64,000 bases of DNA, from assembly GCF_023343835.1 (NCBI RefSeq), contig NC_064472.1, positions 45,641,799-45,705,798 of the forward strand. Direction: 5' to 3'. Origin of the DNA: Lagopus muta (lineage: Eukaryota > Chordata > Aves > Galliformes > Phasianidae). Made by a program: the position numbers and the translations under genes. Positions 12,801 to 24,756 of this stretch are shown here, one piece after another (the stretch's first letter is position 1; the number at the start of each line of letters is the position of its first letter). The notes under the pieces were generated by a model that did not search any database, had not been told where the DNA came from, and saw only the letters and a list, made by a program, of their open reading frames with translations.

Positions 12801-15800
12801 ACCACCACATTTCTTGGCTGGGTCAGACAACCAGACAATTCAGACAGCAGTAGAAGTGTTCCCAGGAAACTAGAAACTGAAGAACCAAGGAAAAAAATTC
12901 TCATAGGAAGACCTAGTTATTGCCAAGACATTGTTTTTAATTTAAAATTGCCAGTTTCCTTATATCTTGTTATTAAATTTTCTTGTTCTGTCTATCAAGA
13001 AACATCAACTAATGCTGAAAGGGATCCTTTTAGAGATGGGAAGTCAAAATTATCATTACTGTTACGCATTCCAATTATGAGCACTGACATTGGGTTACTT
13101 TCCCCTTACATGCATGATCTGATTACTTTGAGCACTGAAGTAGGCCAGTTATTTTCTGTAGGGGTAAGACAGACAAGCAGAATGGAGAAGCTGATCAAAC
13201 AGCCATCGCAGCATATTTCAGTGTTTTTTGTAAAGAGTTGGCGAGTTGCCTGGCTAATAAATTTGAGATTGAACGTGCTGGCACCATCTGCTGAAGGAGG
13301 TTAATGTGGATTGAATAATGTTTTAATGACCATTACTTGGAAATGCTCCTTCCCTTTTAGTTACCTTCAAATTCCTAGCCTATTGATTCAGGCTTTTGTT
13401 GTTTTGTTTTGTTTTTAAATGTTTGCAGTGAAAGCCATCCATCAAAAGATCTTCATCACTGAACCTATCAGATTCAGTATTTAAAAATCTTTAGGATCAT
13501 TTACAAAATGACCTAGAGAAGAAAGACATATTTTCACCCACATTTATAGCCTGTCACACTGCATCTGAATCATCCTCAAGAAAAAATAATTTATCACCTT
13601 TCCGCCTCAAAGATTCTTGCAGTACTACAGTAACACGAAACATCTTCATCTCCTGTAACTCAAGTCCATGTAAAACATGGATTTTTTACCATAGGCAGTG
13701 AACTGTTCCACAGGGCATACAATACCAGAAGATCTTTTGGTTACTGGAGTGTTCAGAATTATTTCCATAATGAAGTCAATCACTCTTCATATTCCAGAAA
13801 GGGTCACAATAAGGGGGTATGCTATCACATTCTTACCTAAGTCTTTTGCTAGAACTCAACAAAGACAACGGTACTTAAATTCCTTAAGTTTCACTTTTGA
13901 TTGTAACTTTGTCCAGAGTCCTGGAAAATGAAATAAAATTCCTGGCATGGAAAGTGTTTGTCTTCAGTGTATATCCGAATACTTAACCATTCTTCCAGCC
14001 AAAATGCTATCACTTCTTTCATCCTGGAATCTGTTTGTTCTAGCCACCAATTCTTTTCAGATACTGTTTTTCACCTTTAGCTCCTGATACTTTTCCTATA
14101 TAACCGTACGTAGAAGATGTCATCTCCTCTTGATTACTCTTACATCCTGCTGGGTTTTCATTGCAATAGGAACAACAAAAAAAGAAGCGACAAAAAGAAT
14201 CCTTTCCTCATTCTTTATGAAGTGCACGCAGCAACCAGAAACCATTTACTTTCCAGCTATCTCTATAATTCATGGCTTGCTGCAGAATGATTTTTAAAGT
14301 AAGTTGAAAATCTGATGGCAATCAGCAGTGACAAAAGGTTGCCTGCTCTGGAACTCACTCATTATTTTTAATCCTAGCTGTTGCTTAAGTCTAAAAGTTA
14401 GAGTGTTTTTTTTTTTGTTTTTTAAAGAAAGCGGGAAAGGAATGTGGTAACATATAAATAGAATCATGGCTCTACTTCGTCCACATTAGGTACTGCATGG
14501 AAAAGAGTTGTCTTCATACTCTTTCATTTCAATACACCTGCGTACACCTTTACAAGCTGAAAACAGTATGCCAATGGATGAGTAAACTGAAGGCATTAAC
14601 AGGAATGTTTATAAAGTTTTTGCACCAATAAGCCTCATTTAAGTAGCTTATGATTCAAACAGCCTGTGCACTTAAGCTCAAATTCAAATCAATGAATCAA
14701 TGAAGTAGAAGTGGTAGTCAATGCCAAGAAAGTAAGACTAAATTTCACTCATTATCAGACTGTGGATGCTCCATGTAGGCACCCAAATGAGAAAATATTG
14801 GTCTGTAATCCTCAAAGTCTTTATCTGTAACTGGCAGTTCTTAAGAGGTCAGGTGTATTTTTCCTCCTCAGTATTTATTGTGAAGATATATCTGCAGTCA
14901 GAAGCCAAGAGCACAAGGACCCATTCTCATAAATAACTTGAACAACTGTAGCACACCACTTCTTCAAAAACAACCTAATTCAGACCATATTTGCTAGAAG
15001 CACTTAAAAGAGCCCCTTCCCTATTATTTTCCCTTCCCTAAATGCCTCCCACACACAAACCAACTGATCATAAGCAGCCCCAGCTCTGTCCTTTTCCTCA
15101 CAGCTGCCAAGAAGCAGACCCATGGCTGCCCAAGCTGCTAGAAGGGTGTATTTGCACAGCTGACCACACTGCTGCTAAAACCACTCTAGCTACAGGCCAA
15201 CTCATTAACATCAGCTTTCTGAACACATGCTGTCTCTACTCATTATTTTTATAGTCCTAATTGTTTATCACTTACCTTCTTATTATTAATAGCTCTTGGG
15301 AACTAAGCTTCCTACCATTTGCTTATTTCTGCCTATGGTTTCACTCTTTATTCCAGAATGCCATTCCTAAGGTGAGGAAATCTCTCAGTAGAACAAATTT
15401 GTAATCATATTTGCTACTCAGGACATGTTAAATATCACCATTCGGTCATTTTACTCTTTCTGCATCTGTTTCCCATCCACACTCTAGGCTGACTGCATCA
15501 AAATGTGCTTTAATTTTGCTGTCTGTGAACTATCCATTTTTGCTGGCAGGAGATGTTTCAGTTTATCCTACAGAGCAGCAGAGAGAAGCTGTAAACATAC
15601 TGCTGGCTCAAATAAAATTTAAAAAGAAAGTATGTGTTTTTCAAATGTCTGCATTAAATGTTTGGCGTTTTGTTCATATGATCCACTGAAAACTTTGCTT
15701 AAGTACTGAGGAAAGTATGCTTTCAGCAAACACAATGTACTCTTACCAGCTAAAATCTACCTCTATACTCATGTTTTATGCATTGTACTGTAGTGTTAGC

Positions 15801-18800
15801 CAGTACAGTGACACAGATAGTCCTAAGGACTTCACCTAAGAGCAGCAACAGAAATGTAACAGAAACAGACTTCCTCCTTACGTGAGCATAAAAAACTGTA
15901 GGATAGCTGTTCGGCCTTCAAACTGCTAGAAAGCAAACTGGCTTTATACGTAGGTTGATAATTGAAAGTAATCCAAGGAGATTTTGCTTTGCTGTCTGCA
16001 TAGTACACACTTTTTTCTACCTCTTTTCTTTTTAGATTGCATCTCACTCATATAGAAAGGCACAGAAAAGCATTCATGTGAATTCTCTGCCAGCTGCATC
16101 CTCAGCCACTTCAACTTTGAGACCATCCATTAGCAACAGAAAAATCCACAGTTCTGAAATACAACGTATTAGTGAGTACAGTCTGAAGTCACATGCATCA
16201 TGGCTCTTTCTTGATTTAGAATACATTCTGCATTCATAAGCAACAGTTCTTGCCTTTTGCAATTTAGAAGTTTGCTTAAAATTCATATTGATCATCTTTA
16301 CTCCTTCAACTGCATTTAAATAATTTAGATAGTCAACAAAATGTCTACAATTTGTAAACAGATTAAAAATGTAACTTCATGTTTTATTTATTCTTCTCTC
16401 TATAATATTTTCTTTTAAGCAACTCAAGAGTTGGCTTAAATTGGAATCCGTATGCTTCTCTTCATCAGGTAAGCAGAAGAGCCCTACCATTAACAAGAAA
16501 GATTTCAGAGCCACAATCCTGTTTTACTGTGCTCTGTCAGAGGGTGCTGTCATCTCCTGTGAAGTCCAAAGGCAGAGAAATAACATGAGAGTCCTTTCCT
16601 ATTTCTTTCACCTCAGCTGCATGTCTAAGTTTTCTTTCCAAGATTTTGATCTAGAAATAGGAAACCGTATAGGAACTAACTGAGACTTTCTCACTGTTTC
16701 TGACATCTTGCCTTCAAGTTAATTTTCTTGTTACTAAGCTCTCTCCTCCAACAAGGTGGAGCTGAGAACCTCCCTGAATGACCCTGTAAAAATGGAGTGA
16801 CTGCACTGTGACGAAAAGTTTCCTGCACACAGGCAACTTCCAGTCTCCCAAGTTTCTTCTGATTTTCCTCTTAGTGATGGTGTGTACATATATGACATCA
16901 TAAGTTTTTTAAAAAATTATCAAAAAACCAAGGAAGCAAGAACACTCAGAGAACACTACTTCTATCAAACAGTGTTATCTGTTGCTCTTTGTATCTGTTG
17001 CAGTTTGGATGAAAATAAATAGGAGAAATTACTTTGGAGCAATCTACACAATAAATTCTTATTAATTGACACCATTCAAATTAAGAAAGTAACCAGTACC
17101 AGTGTCTTCAACATAGTCAGCTGAAGATACATAGTGGCTATAAAACCATAATCTTATTCTAGGGAATCCCAATGATCTAGGAATTTTCTTTTTAGGAATT
17201 ATCATCATCTTTCCTAACATCTTCAAATGCTCCAGATAACAAAATACAAGAAGTGTAACAGAGAGAATATGGAGTGGATTCCTATTCACTTGCCATTCTT
17301 TTACAACGGATAAAGCCATGTAGCTTTGTCCTTCCAAACAGCTCATTTCCAATTTGCTAAGTCAGTGATAACTTATATGACAAATTGCCTGTCGGTTCAT
17401 CCTAGTCACTTAACTGGAGAGTCCAGCACAGGGCAAAGAAAATGACAAAGGACTAAACACACCTCTTCTACTGCTATAGGGAAGACAAGTTACACTATAA
17501 TTCCTCAGCTATAACAGCCTGATCCCTAATTGAGCTACAGATTTATTAAGAGGAATTTATCAGTCCTTGCAGAGCTGCAAATAGGCATTACAGGTGCCTT
17601 TGCCTGTCTGAGTCTGAGTTTCTCCTATCTTCAGAAGATAGATCCTCTGCCTCATGCTGCAGTGGTGGATATTGGTGTGATTATTGAGGAGGCAAGCAGC
17701 TCAGTCAGAAGACTCTGGAAGACACTGGAAGTAGGAAAGATGAAAGGTGGACAAGCAGTGATACAGCTGGCAGAGGAAAAGCTGAGTTACTTCAGGACAT
17801 CACTTTATGTAAAAATAAGTATTTAGACATTCTTGTTTGATGAAGAGAGTTGGAGCTATTATAGTACTTATTGCTGTTTGTATATTACAGAGCACTCTTC
17901 TACATCCTGTAGAAGCAGGTCAGAAAGCATTACTGTGATGCAGCATTCAGGCTACTTCATCCTTCTTTGAAAATAAGCAGTTAATCCAAAAGTAGTACTG
18001 TACTATAGTACCATTTTTGCTGCCATGTGATTGCATCACTACATAATACTCCTCATACTTCAAATATTCTCTCTTTGCACATACATTAAGGAGTCAGCTT
18101 GCACTTGCCAATGGTCCAGCAGGAGTATGAACAGAGAACAAATAGACAGAAAGAATAAATCCTGTGAATTTATCAGGAGTGGAGGAGGAGGAGAGCTGAA
18201 GTCATCTACTCTTATTTTGTTACTTGTTTCCTGAGTTTGGTTGATTGTTTTTTTGTTGTTGTTGTTGTTGCTACTATAAAGTTATTAACCTTTGTTCTGA
18301 CAGTTTTTCTCATTTATCAGAAAATTATGAAAGAAAATGTGAGAACTTACCTACTTAGGCGCCATTGTTGAAGCTTTTGGACCTAAGGGTAATTCCTGTT
18401 AGACCAGCAAAGCAAAGGATGAATATAAGGTTTTGAACAGCTGCTGAGCCATGAAACTAAGTCTGAAAAACTTGACAGCAAAGGCATGCAGTTGAGATGA
18501 ACTTAACAGCATCTGTCAGCATCTGAACAGAAGCACCTAAGAACAATATTTAGGAAGTAGTAAGGAATAGAATAAAGGCTGAGAAGCATTACCTGGGCAG
18601 CACATTTTTTTTTTTTTTAATGAGGTGGGCACCAGAAAAGACAGAACATTGCTACGGAGCAGAGCTAATTCTGCCATCCAGGGAAATAGTACACTTCAGC
18701 CTTTCTGTTTTAGTGAAAAACTTGGTGAGTTTGATTTTGCTTTGCTGGGATTTCAGAAATTGACTGTCTACTCAACAACTTGAAACAAAAAGGCCAGCTA

Positions 18801-19286
18801 AAAATAGCACAAAAGTTTGCATATGTAATATAAATGATGCATTTATTTCAAGATAGTTTCAATGTACAGTGTGTATTTTCAGCTAGTTGGGATTCTGGGT
18901 GCTTCTCCTTACCCATCTTGACTCTGGAGCTAACTACTTTCCCACCTTTGCATTGATCTCGGGCTTTAATTCTGGATAGCATCCTAGCATGTTAACAGAA
19001 TTTCCTCTGGCAAGAAGATTTCTGGGAATGCCAATAGGATACTGTTATGTCAATCTGCACATCTACACAGTAACTGAGTAACTCTCAGATACTGGTTAAC
19101 CACAGTAAGCACAGATTACATATCTTTCAAGTTTTGCTATGAGAAAATGGTGGAAACATCTTGAATTACGTATTTGTTTTGAGACAGAAAAGACATGAAG
19201 AGGTTAAGAAAGCTTAAACCAGGTACAGAAAAGTCAGGCTCACCAGGCTACTGTTAAAGACTACAAGAGAAAGGACATTTGGAAAG

Positions 19287-19725
19287 AATCATAGAATCAT
19301 TCAGGTTGGAAAGACCAATAAGATCATCTAGTCCAATCATTATCCCAAGTCTGTGACCACTCTAGACCATGTCCCTCAGTGCCACATCTACACTTCTCTT
19401 GAAAACCACCAGGGATGGTGACTCCACCTCCTCCCTGGGGAGGTTGCTCTAACACCTTATCGCTCTTTCAGAAAATAAATTTTTTGCAGTATCCAACCTG
19501 AAACTCCCTTGGTGCATTCCTGTCCTATCACTGTTACCAGGGAGAAGAGGCCAATTCCCATCTCACCACAACCTCCTTTCAGGACAGTGTAGAGAGCAAC
19601 AAGGTCTTCCCTGAGCCTTCTCTTCTCTAGACTGAACAATCCCAGTTCTTTAAGCTGCTCACCATAGGACTTGTGCTCCAGACCCTTCACCATTTCACTG
19701 CCCTTCTCTGGACATGCTTCAGAGC
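19287..19725 (-). mobile_element. CR1 LINE, ORF2 end and 3' UTR
   Basis: The 3' tail starts at 19287 (AATCATAGAATCATTCAGGTTGG, read as the complement). Upstream on the minus strand, about 19610-19725 encodes [20 protein letters not shown], the CR1 ORF2 C-terminus. It is the only sizeable CR1 here in minus orientation. Confidence 0.93.
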
Positions 19726-21366
19726 CTCTACTGCCACTATAAGCACATCTTGATTACAGTTCAAGAATTTTTCATGGTCTCGTTTAGTGATTATCAGTTA
19801 TATGCTTACATTTCTGCTGTAGTAGGTAATTAAAAGACAACACTTACCCAGTAAATAGTGGTGTAAATTAATCCAATCAATTGTACACAGTTACAAACAT
19901 GATTCAGCATAATATGGCCTCTTGCATCTGTGCTATGGAAAAGAACACAGCTCAAAAATACCAGTTTTCATACCATTCTCAGATATGCATGAACTCCAAT
20001 GGGGTGTGAAGGCTGAATACTCTATTATAGACTAAAAATAACAACTTCATTGCAAACAAACAAACAAACAAAAAAATTTTTTTTACCAGTTTCTTTATGA
20101 AGAGTGGAGCTGTATATTTTTCACATAGTTGGTGAAGGTATAGAATTTTTTTATTGGTTGATTCAGTAAGCTTTAAACCCTAGTGCAGGGTTTGGGCAAC
20201 ATTCTATATGATTTCTGCAAATTATTTTTCATTTTCTTTTAAGTTTTGAATTACGTACAGAGGTTAATTTTAGCTCTCACGGGATTGTTTAGTTATGTGC
20301 TCGCTTTTAACATTTTCTGATAAATTATGCTACTGTTAAGAGATGTTGGGAGCATGGCAACCTCCGTCAGCTGCTTTGTCTCAGGTCTTTCCTGCCCAGT
20401 CGCTGGGGCACGCCATGGTGCCAGAAGACCTGGAGTCATGGATACTGCCTTATCGCTTGGCAAAGCTGAGCAAATATCTCAAACAAACTATCACTTCCCT
20501 TGACCTGCTGACAACACTTCACCTATTTCACTCCACCTATTCGCCCAGAATAGCACTAGCCTTCATTGGAGCAAGGCCTCATTGCTGTTCCACATTCACT
20601 TTGCCATGCACTTAAATAGCAAAAGTAACCACCAGATGGCTGGTAATGTTGCCCATACTCTATGTCACTGCACAGAACACTATCCTGGGGAATGAATGAC
20701 AAGTCTTATGACAGCATTTCTCTCCAAAAAGAACTGAGCCAGGCACAGGATTCATTTTCGAAACAACTTCAAAGACACCTGGTCTAAGGAGAATGGCATT
20801 GAATAGGTATATCAAATTTTCCTGTCATGAATCAGCCTGTAGAAAAATGAAGAAGTACAAAGGACAGTAAAGGAAAGAGGAATGGGTGCTGGGGACATTT
20901 AACCCTAATGAGGTTCTGGTAATTGATTTGACCCTGCTCAGTCAAAACCGTTACATACTGCAGAATAGAATAAAGTCCTTGTACTGCAGACAAAAAGCGT
21001 TCTGGGAAAGACAGTCTGGGCTATTCCTGCCTCAGGCAGAGGCAAATTTTTCAATAACCTGAGCATAATCAGCACTACAAACGGGAAGGAGAGAAGAGGT
21101 CTGAGTCTTGGAGGCAGAGAGTAAGGTGAAGAGGAGGCTAGATCTGGGGTAATGGAGATGTACAAGGGCTGGCATTATGGTCCGTTTGTGAGAATCCTTC
21201 TTTGTTTTTTTGGCTCAGAGCTTGCTTCCTTAGGTATTTTGTTGAGGAGGCAAGTGATGGATGTTATGTGGCAATCAAAATCACTATGTGGACAATTTTA
21301 CATCTTTGGAGCTGTTTGGCTTCAGAAGATAGTGCTCAGGACTGTTTACTGGCAAAAGATCTAGAC
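19726..21366. other. Intergenic DNA between CR1 and LTR
   Basis: A (CAAA)n tract near 20055 and a CTCF-like site at 20629. A slightly GC-richer part at 20340-20640 has an open frame with no known domain. Confidence 0.6.
20629..20640 (+). promoter_or_regulatory. CTCF-like core motif
   Basis: CCACCAGATGGC fits the vertebrate CTCF core consensus CCASYAGRKGGC at all 12 positions, but the next bases do not extend the match. It lies between the ST8SIA4/TOPORS-like side and the distal intergenic region. Motif only. Confidence 0.3.
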
Positions 21367-21966
21367 TGTTACCAAATAATAACTCCTGTTTGCTATGGAA
21401 GACTGGGGGACAATGCCACTGTATCCTGCAAAGGCAAGATACAAGTTGGCACCTCCCTGCTCCCTCTTATCTGCTGGCAAGGCCAGGAAGATAAGAACAA
21501 AGGAGTTTCCTGCTGAGATCCCAGAGCCAGGAGCTGCCAGTCAAAGGAGAGCTGACTCAACCACCTTGGGTTTGAGCTGTCACTCCAAAGACAGCTGACT
21601 CGACCACTTTGAAAGCATTGAAAAGGGGCCATCATCGCCATGGTCCTCGTTGTTGTCAACAGAACAACTCTGCCTGACGACCCACCGCTACTGAAGATCA
21701 AAGACGGAACTACGAACCACGCTGGATCCATGGTGGTGACTATCTTCCTCTTGCTGCCTATAAAGACTCCTTGCTTCTTCTTTTCTATCTTTTCTATCGC
21801 CCTCCTTCCCTTCCCTATTACCCTAATTCATAATAGTGTCCGTCCTCCCCTTCCCCATTTCCCTGATTAAGATTTGTAATAAACTGGTTGGACCAACATT
21901 TGAACCGTTGCTTCTTAATCTCACGCTGGGTATATAGATAATAAAAGAACCTCCTCTCCCTCCTAC
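21367..21966 (+). mobile_element. ERV-type long terminal repeat
   Basis: A ~600-bp stretch with LTR organisation. It starts TGTTACC, has a TATA-like TATAAAG near 21759, AATAAA at 21881 and again near 21940, a short T/C-rich tail, and ends CTACA. A TGGAGCGAGACACC stretch follows at once, in the place where a tRNA primer-binding site would lie. I do not recognise which tRNA or which ERV family it matches. Only a little possible internal sequence follows, and no gag, pol or env frame is visible, so it is a solo or truncated copy. The 5' boundary is uncertain. Confidence 0.5.
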
Positions 21967-22742
21967 AAATTGGAGCGAGACACCGTTAAACTGGAAAAAA
22001 ACTCCCTGGGAGAATCTGTAGTGGTGCAGGCCTGGAGCTGAGCAGTGCATGCTTTTGAGGTAGTATTGCCTCTCACATGGGGAATAAAGTGCCGACATGA
22101 ACACCTCAACCCTTCCCACAAAGGGATAGGATTGTCATGTCCTCTTCCTATGAGACAGCCTCATGCACTTCAGGACCCCATAGGCACATCAGGACATGGT
22201 GGGCAATCAACAGAGAAAGCAGCAGGAGTGGAGACAGCAATGACAAATGTGTTGTAAGCAGTGCTGCCTGCTGTCCCTCTCTTCACTCTCACTCATGAGG
22301 AAGAAGGAAGAGGAACTAGAAATCTGGGCTTGGTCTTAGAGTTACAACATCATCAGCATGGACAAAACATGGTGAGAAGAACCCTGTGGCTGGTGTGTCA
22401 CAATGGACAGTTCTGGGATCCTCAGCAGGGATATGCTGGGCAGGTGATGCAGGGGAAGTAGCTGTTCATGAAGGAGGGGTTGAGATGTACAGAGTTCCTG
22501 CTTGGCAATGATGTAGTTGAGAGCCTCTGGGCAGGGATTAAAGGATAAGTAAATAAAGAGGATGTTGTTGCTCAATAGTCATCCCACCCAGGCTGAAAAC
22601 ATCGATGAATTATTCTTAAAGGTTCTAAGAGATACCTCAAGACCAGCTGCCCTTATCCTTACGGCTGATTTCAAAACCACAAGATGTAACCTGGGAACAC
22701 CACAGATCTAATACAGATAGATCCAGGAGATTCATAAAACAG
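21967..22742. other. Sequence downstream of the LTR
   Basis: Moderate GC. The first ~100 bp may be ERV internal sequence; the rest is unassigned. No gag or pol frame. Confidence 0.45.
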
Positions 22743-22900
22743 CTCACAGCAGTGCACTGCACTGACAAAGCCATTGGTAGCAACACAGAGATTTTTCTGT
22801 TATATGGTTTTCCTCAGTCTGACACAGTCCGAGCCGCTGAGGCTGGTTGTGCCTCAGCTGCAGGCCCGGCCCTGTTCTCGCCAGATGCCAGCCCAAATGT
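22743..22900 (-). pseudogene. Diverged copy of the TOPORS-like gene 3' flank
   Basis: Two blocks match the 3' part of the TOPORS-like locus in the same order and orientation. The first is CACTGACAAAGCCATTGGTA and following bases (22761-22800), like 23262-23300. The second is CTGCAGGCCCGGCCCTGTTC and following bases (22858-22890), like 23608-23640. The CR1 and the AATAAA present in the main copy are absent here. No RING coding sequence is found beside it. It looks like a remnant of a local duplication. Confidence 0.6.
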
Positions 22901-23304
22901 GGTGAAAGTGAGGAGGGGGACACCTTCCCAAACAACCATCAAGGACCCTGAACCCTCTGCACAGGTGCAGAAGACTCAGTTACGCTTGTGTAACCTTGTA
23001 AGCTTGTCATATATCAGTGGGATCAGTATCAGTGATGGGTGTGGAGTGAGACCTTTGGGATTGTAAGTAGAAGACAGTGTAAAGACATGGGAGTGTTTAT
23101 TGGTGGAGATGAGCCACCTTGTGCCCTGCATAGAAATGAAGCAGTGCCTCCTCTGTCGACGTTTGCCTTTGCAACGTGTTAAGGGAGGCTGTAAAGAAGC
23201 AGTAACAGCAGCACAGGAGGCCTCCAGGCCCAGCAGAGCTCAGACCTCCCTCGTGCACAGTGCTGACAAAGGCACTGGGAACAACACGGAGACTTTTCTG
23301 TGAT

Positions 23305-23310
23305 TTTATT
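23305..23310 (-). terminator. Poly(A) signal of the TOPORS-like gene
   Basis: AATAAA on the minus strand about 340 nt after the stop codon, followed within 40 nt by a GT-rich stretch. It lies just beyond the CR1 fragment, so the predicted 3' UTR includes that CR1 in antisense. A second AATAAA is at 23096-23101. Confidence 0.55.
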
Positions 23311-23324
23311 GCAGTCAACTCTTG

Positions 23325-23592
23325 GAAAGGGTAGATAACAGCAGGACAAGGGGAAATGGTCTGAAGGTGAGGGAGGGAAGGTTCAGGTTGGATGTCGGGG
23401 GGAAGTTCTTCACAGGCAGAGCGGTGAGGCTGCCCAGAGAAGCTGTGGATGCCCCGTCCTGAGAGGTGTTCAAGGCCAGCTTGGATGGGGCCTCGGGCAG
23501 CCTGGTCCGGTGTTACGTGCGGAGGTTGGTGGCCCTGCCTGTGGCGGGGGGGTTGGAGATTCGTGATCTTTGAGGTCCCTTCCAACCCGTTG
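23325..23592 (+). mobile_element. CR1 LINE 3' end (inside TOPORS-like 3' UTR)
   Basis: A 5'-truncated CR1 3' region, from GACAAGGGGAAATGG through GGCTGCCCAGAGAAGCTGTGG and CAAGGCCAGCTTGGATGGGG to CCCTTCCAACCC. The terminal ATTCTATGA repeats are missing. It is well preserved and CpG-bearing compared with other copies in the window, so it is probably among the younger ones. A long minus-strand open frame through it (23097-23585) is an antisense artefact. Confidence 0.9.
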
Positions 23593-23650
23593 TTGGCTGT
23601 GCCCCAGCTGCAGGCCCGGCCCTGTTCTCGCCAGCTGCTGGGGCGGTGTC

Positions 23651-24553
23651 CTAGTGCTGCCGGCGGGGTGGCCTCTTGGCAGGAGGTGCAGAGGCCTCAG
23701 AGTTGCGAGCCCTCCTCTTTGGAGCTCTCCGAGGCGCCCTGCGTGAGCTCTGCGTGGCCCTGCTGGTGCCGGAGGGACCTGGCACTGCCTCCCCCGGCTC
23801 CTCCTGGGCTGCTGCTTGGTCGGTCCGCAATGGAGCCGGGATGGATGGAGGCTGGCTAGGACCTTCACCAAGGGCAGCGGTTGAGGGAACAGGAAGCTCC
23901 TCCTCCACATTGTCTTCCCTGGTGCTGCTGGAGGGCTGTGGGCCGGCGTGGGGAGTCTGTGCGCCATGGGCAGCTGCGGGGCTGCCCTGCTGTCCTGTGG
24001 CACGCAGACGTGGCACCAGCCCATTGCACACTTGCTCGACTTGTGCAATGAGCCGTTGCACAAAGCTGGCGTCCCAGATCCGCAGGCAGCTGACCATCCA
24101 CAGGGTCAGCGCTGCGTGGCTCAGGCCAAAGCAGCACAAGGCAGAGATGATTAGGTTCTGTACTGCAGAGGCTGCCCTGTGGTCAAACCCAAAGCGCTGA
24201 CTCAGCTCCTGGTGCAGCCAGGGCAGCAGGGGCCGGAGCACAGCTGGAGTCAGGCGGGAAACAGACGGCCAGGTGGGCACCGCCCCTGTTAGGCCTCCTA
24301 ATGGTGTTGTGTGGTGGGCTGCTGTTCCGGCCCTCTCCTGCTGTCTGACGACAAACTCTTCAAAGTTGTCATCCGCACGCACCGAGTGCAAGATGGACTG
24401 CACCCTGCGTTTGCAGAGGGGGCACGTGGGCCTGCTCTCAGCCCACCGCTGGATGCAGCCAAAGCAAAACTGGTGCAGGCACGGCATCACGTAGCTGGCG
24501 TCATCCATGGTGTCCAGGCAGATGGGGCAGCGACGGTCCAGCTCGGTGGCCAT
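23651..24553 (-). CDS. TOPORS-like RING-finger E3 ligase
   Basis: An intact 300-aa frame on the minus strand. A C3HC4 RING lies at residues 9-47, with Cys9, Cys12, Cys25, His27, Cys30, Cys33, Cys44 and Cys47 all present. It is followed by a SILHSVRADDNFEEFVV segment that closely resembles the block after the RING in TOPORS, a nuclear ubiquitin and SUMO E3. Residues about 100-190 form a helix-rich region with Trp, Leu and Phe. A Pro/Ser/Ala/Glu-rich linker follows, then a very basic Arg/Lys-rich tail that could be a nuclear localisation signal. At 300 aa it is far shorter than TOPORS (about 1000 aa) and lacks its long RS-rich C-terminus. I chose ATG 24551-24553 because it has A at -3 and G at +4 and puts the RING at the N-terminus. 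The frame is open upstream, and a spliced exon could add 82 residues. RING function is inferred from family; substrates are unknown. Confidence 0.8.
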   Translation of the reverse strand: MATELDRRCPICLDTMDDASYVMPCLHQFCFGCIQRWAESRPTCPLCKRRVQSILHSVRADDNFEEFVVRQQERAGTAAHHTTPLGGLTGAVPTWPSVSRLTPAVLRPLLPWLHQELSQRFGFDHRAASAVQNLIISALCCFGLSHAALTLWMVSCLRIWDASFVQRLIAQVEQVCNGLVPRLRATGQQGSPAAAHGAQTPHAGPQPSSSTREDNVEEELPVPSTAALGEGPSQPPSIPAPLRTDQAAAQEEPGEAVPGPSGTSRATQSSRRAPRRAPKRRARNSEASAPPAKRPPRRQH

Positions 24554-24637
24554 GCTGTCCAGCTGCTGTGGTGGGTACGAGAGCAAAGGGGATGAGGGGC
24601 TGCTCCTCACCGCGCTGCTGCAGCTGCAGGGGTCACG

Positions 24638-24756
24638 CTAGGAAAGGAAGAGAGGCCACGGTCACTCGCTGACCCCGTCAGCGGAGGAACGAGTGCCCGG
24701 GTCCCTCAGGAAGGAAACCCTCCCAGTGGGCTGCCCAGGCTGAGGCGTCCCCTTAC
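24638..24756 (-). other. Predicted 119-nt intron upstream of the TOPORS-like RING exon
   Basis: GTAAGG donor and a CTCTTCCTTTCCTAG-type acceptor on the minus strand. If real, the gene is not a simple processed retrocopy. Confidence 0.45.

Larger units (their letters stand above)
8006..19286. other. 11-kb gene-free stretch
   Basis: No transposon, exon or RNA gene recognised apart from the simple repeats listed and a (GTT)n run near 18255. Open frames up to 139 codons (12171-12590) are AT-rich and show no domain. 12948-13304 is open on the + strand and slightly richer in GC, but no protein family is recognisable. Confidence 0.65.

Noticed and set aside
23097..23585. 162-codon minus-strand ORF downstream of the RING gene
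   Set aside because: It runs antisense through the CR1 fragment and the predicted 3' UTR; the composition is that of the repeat and no domain is present.
23470..24200. Long GC-rich ORFs on both strands over the RING gene
   Set aside because: They are alternative-frame shadows of the RING coding sequence; only one frame holds the conserved zinc ligands.
24554..24610. A start for the RING protein at 24610
   Set aside because: The codon there is GTG, not ATG; the first ATG in this exon is at 24551-24553 with a good Kozak context.
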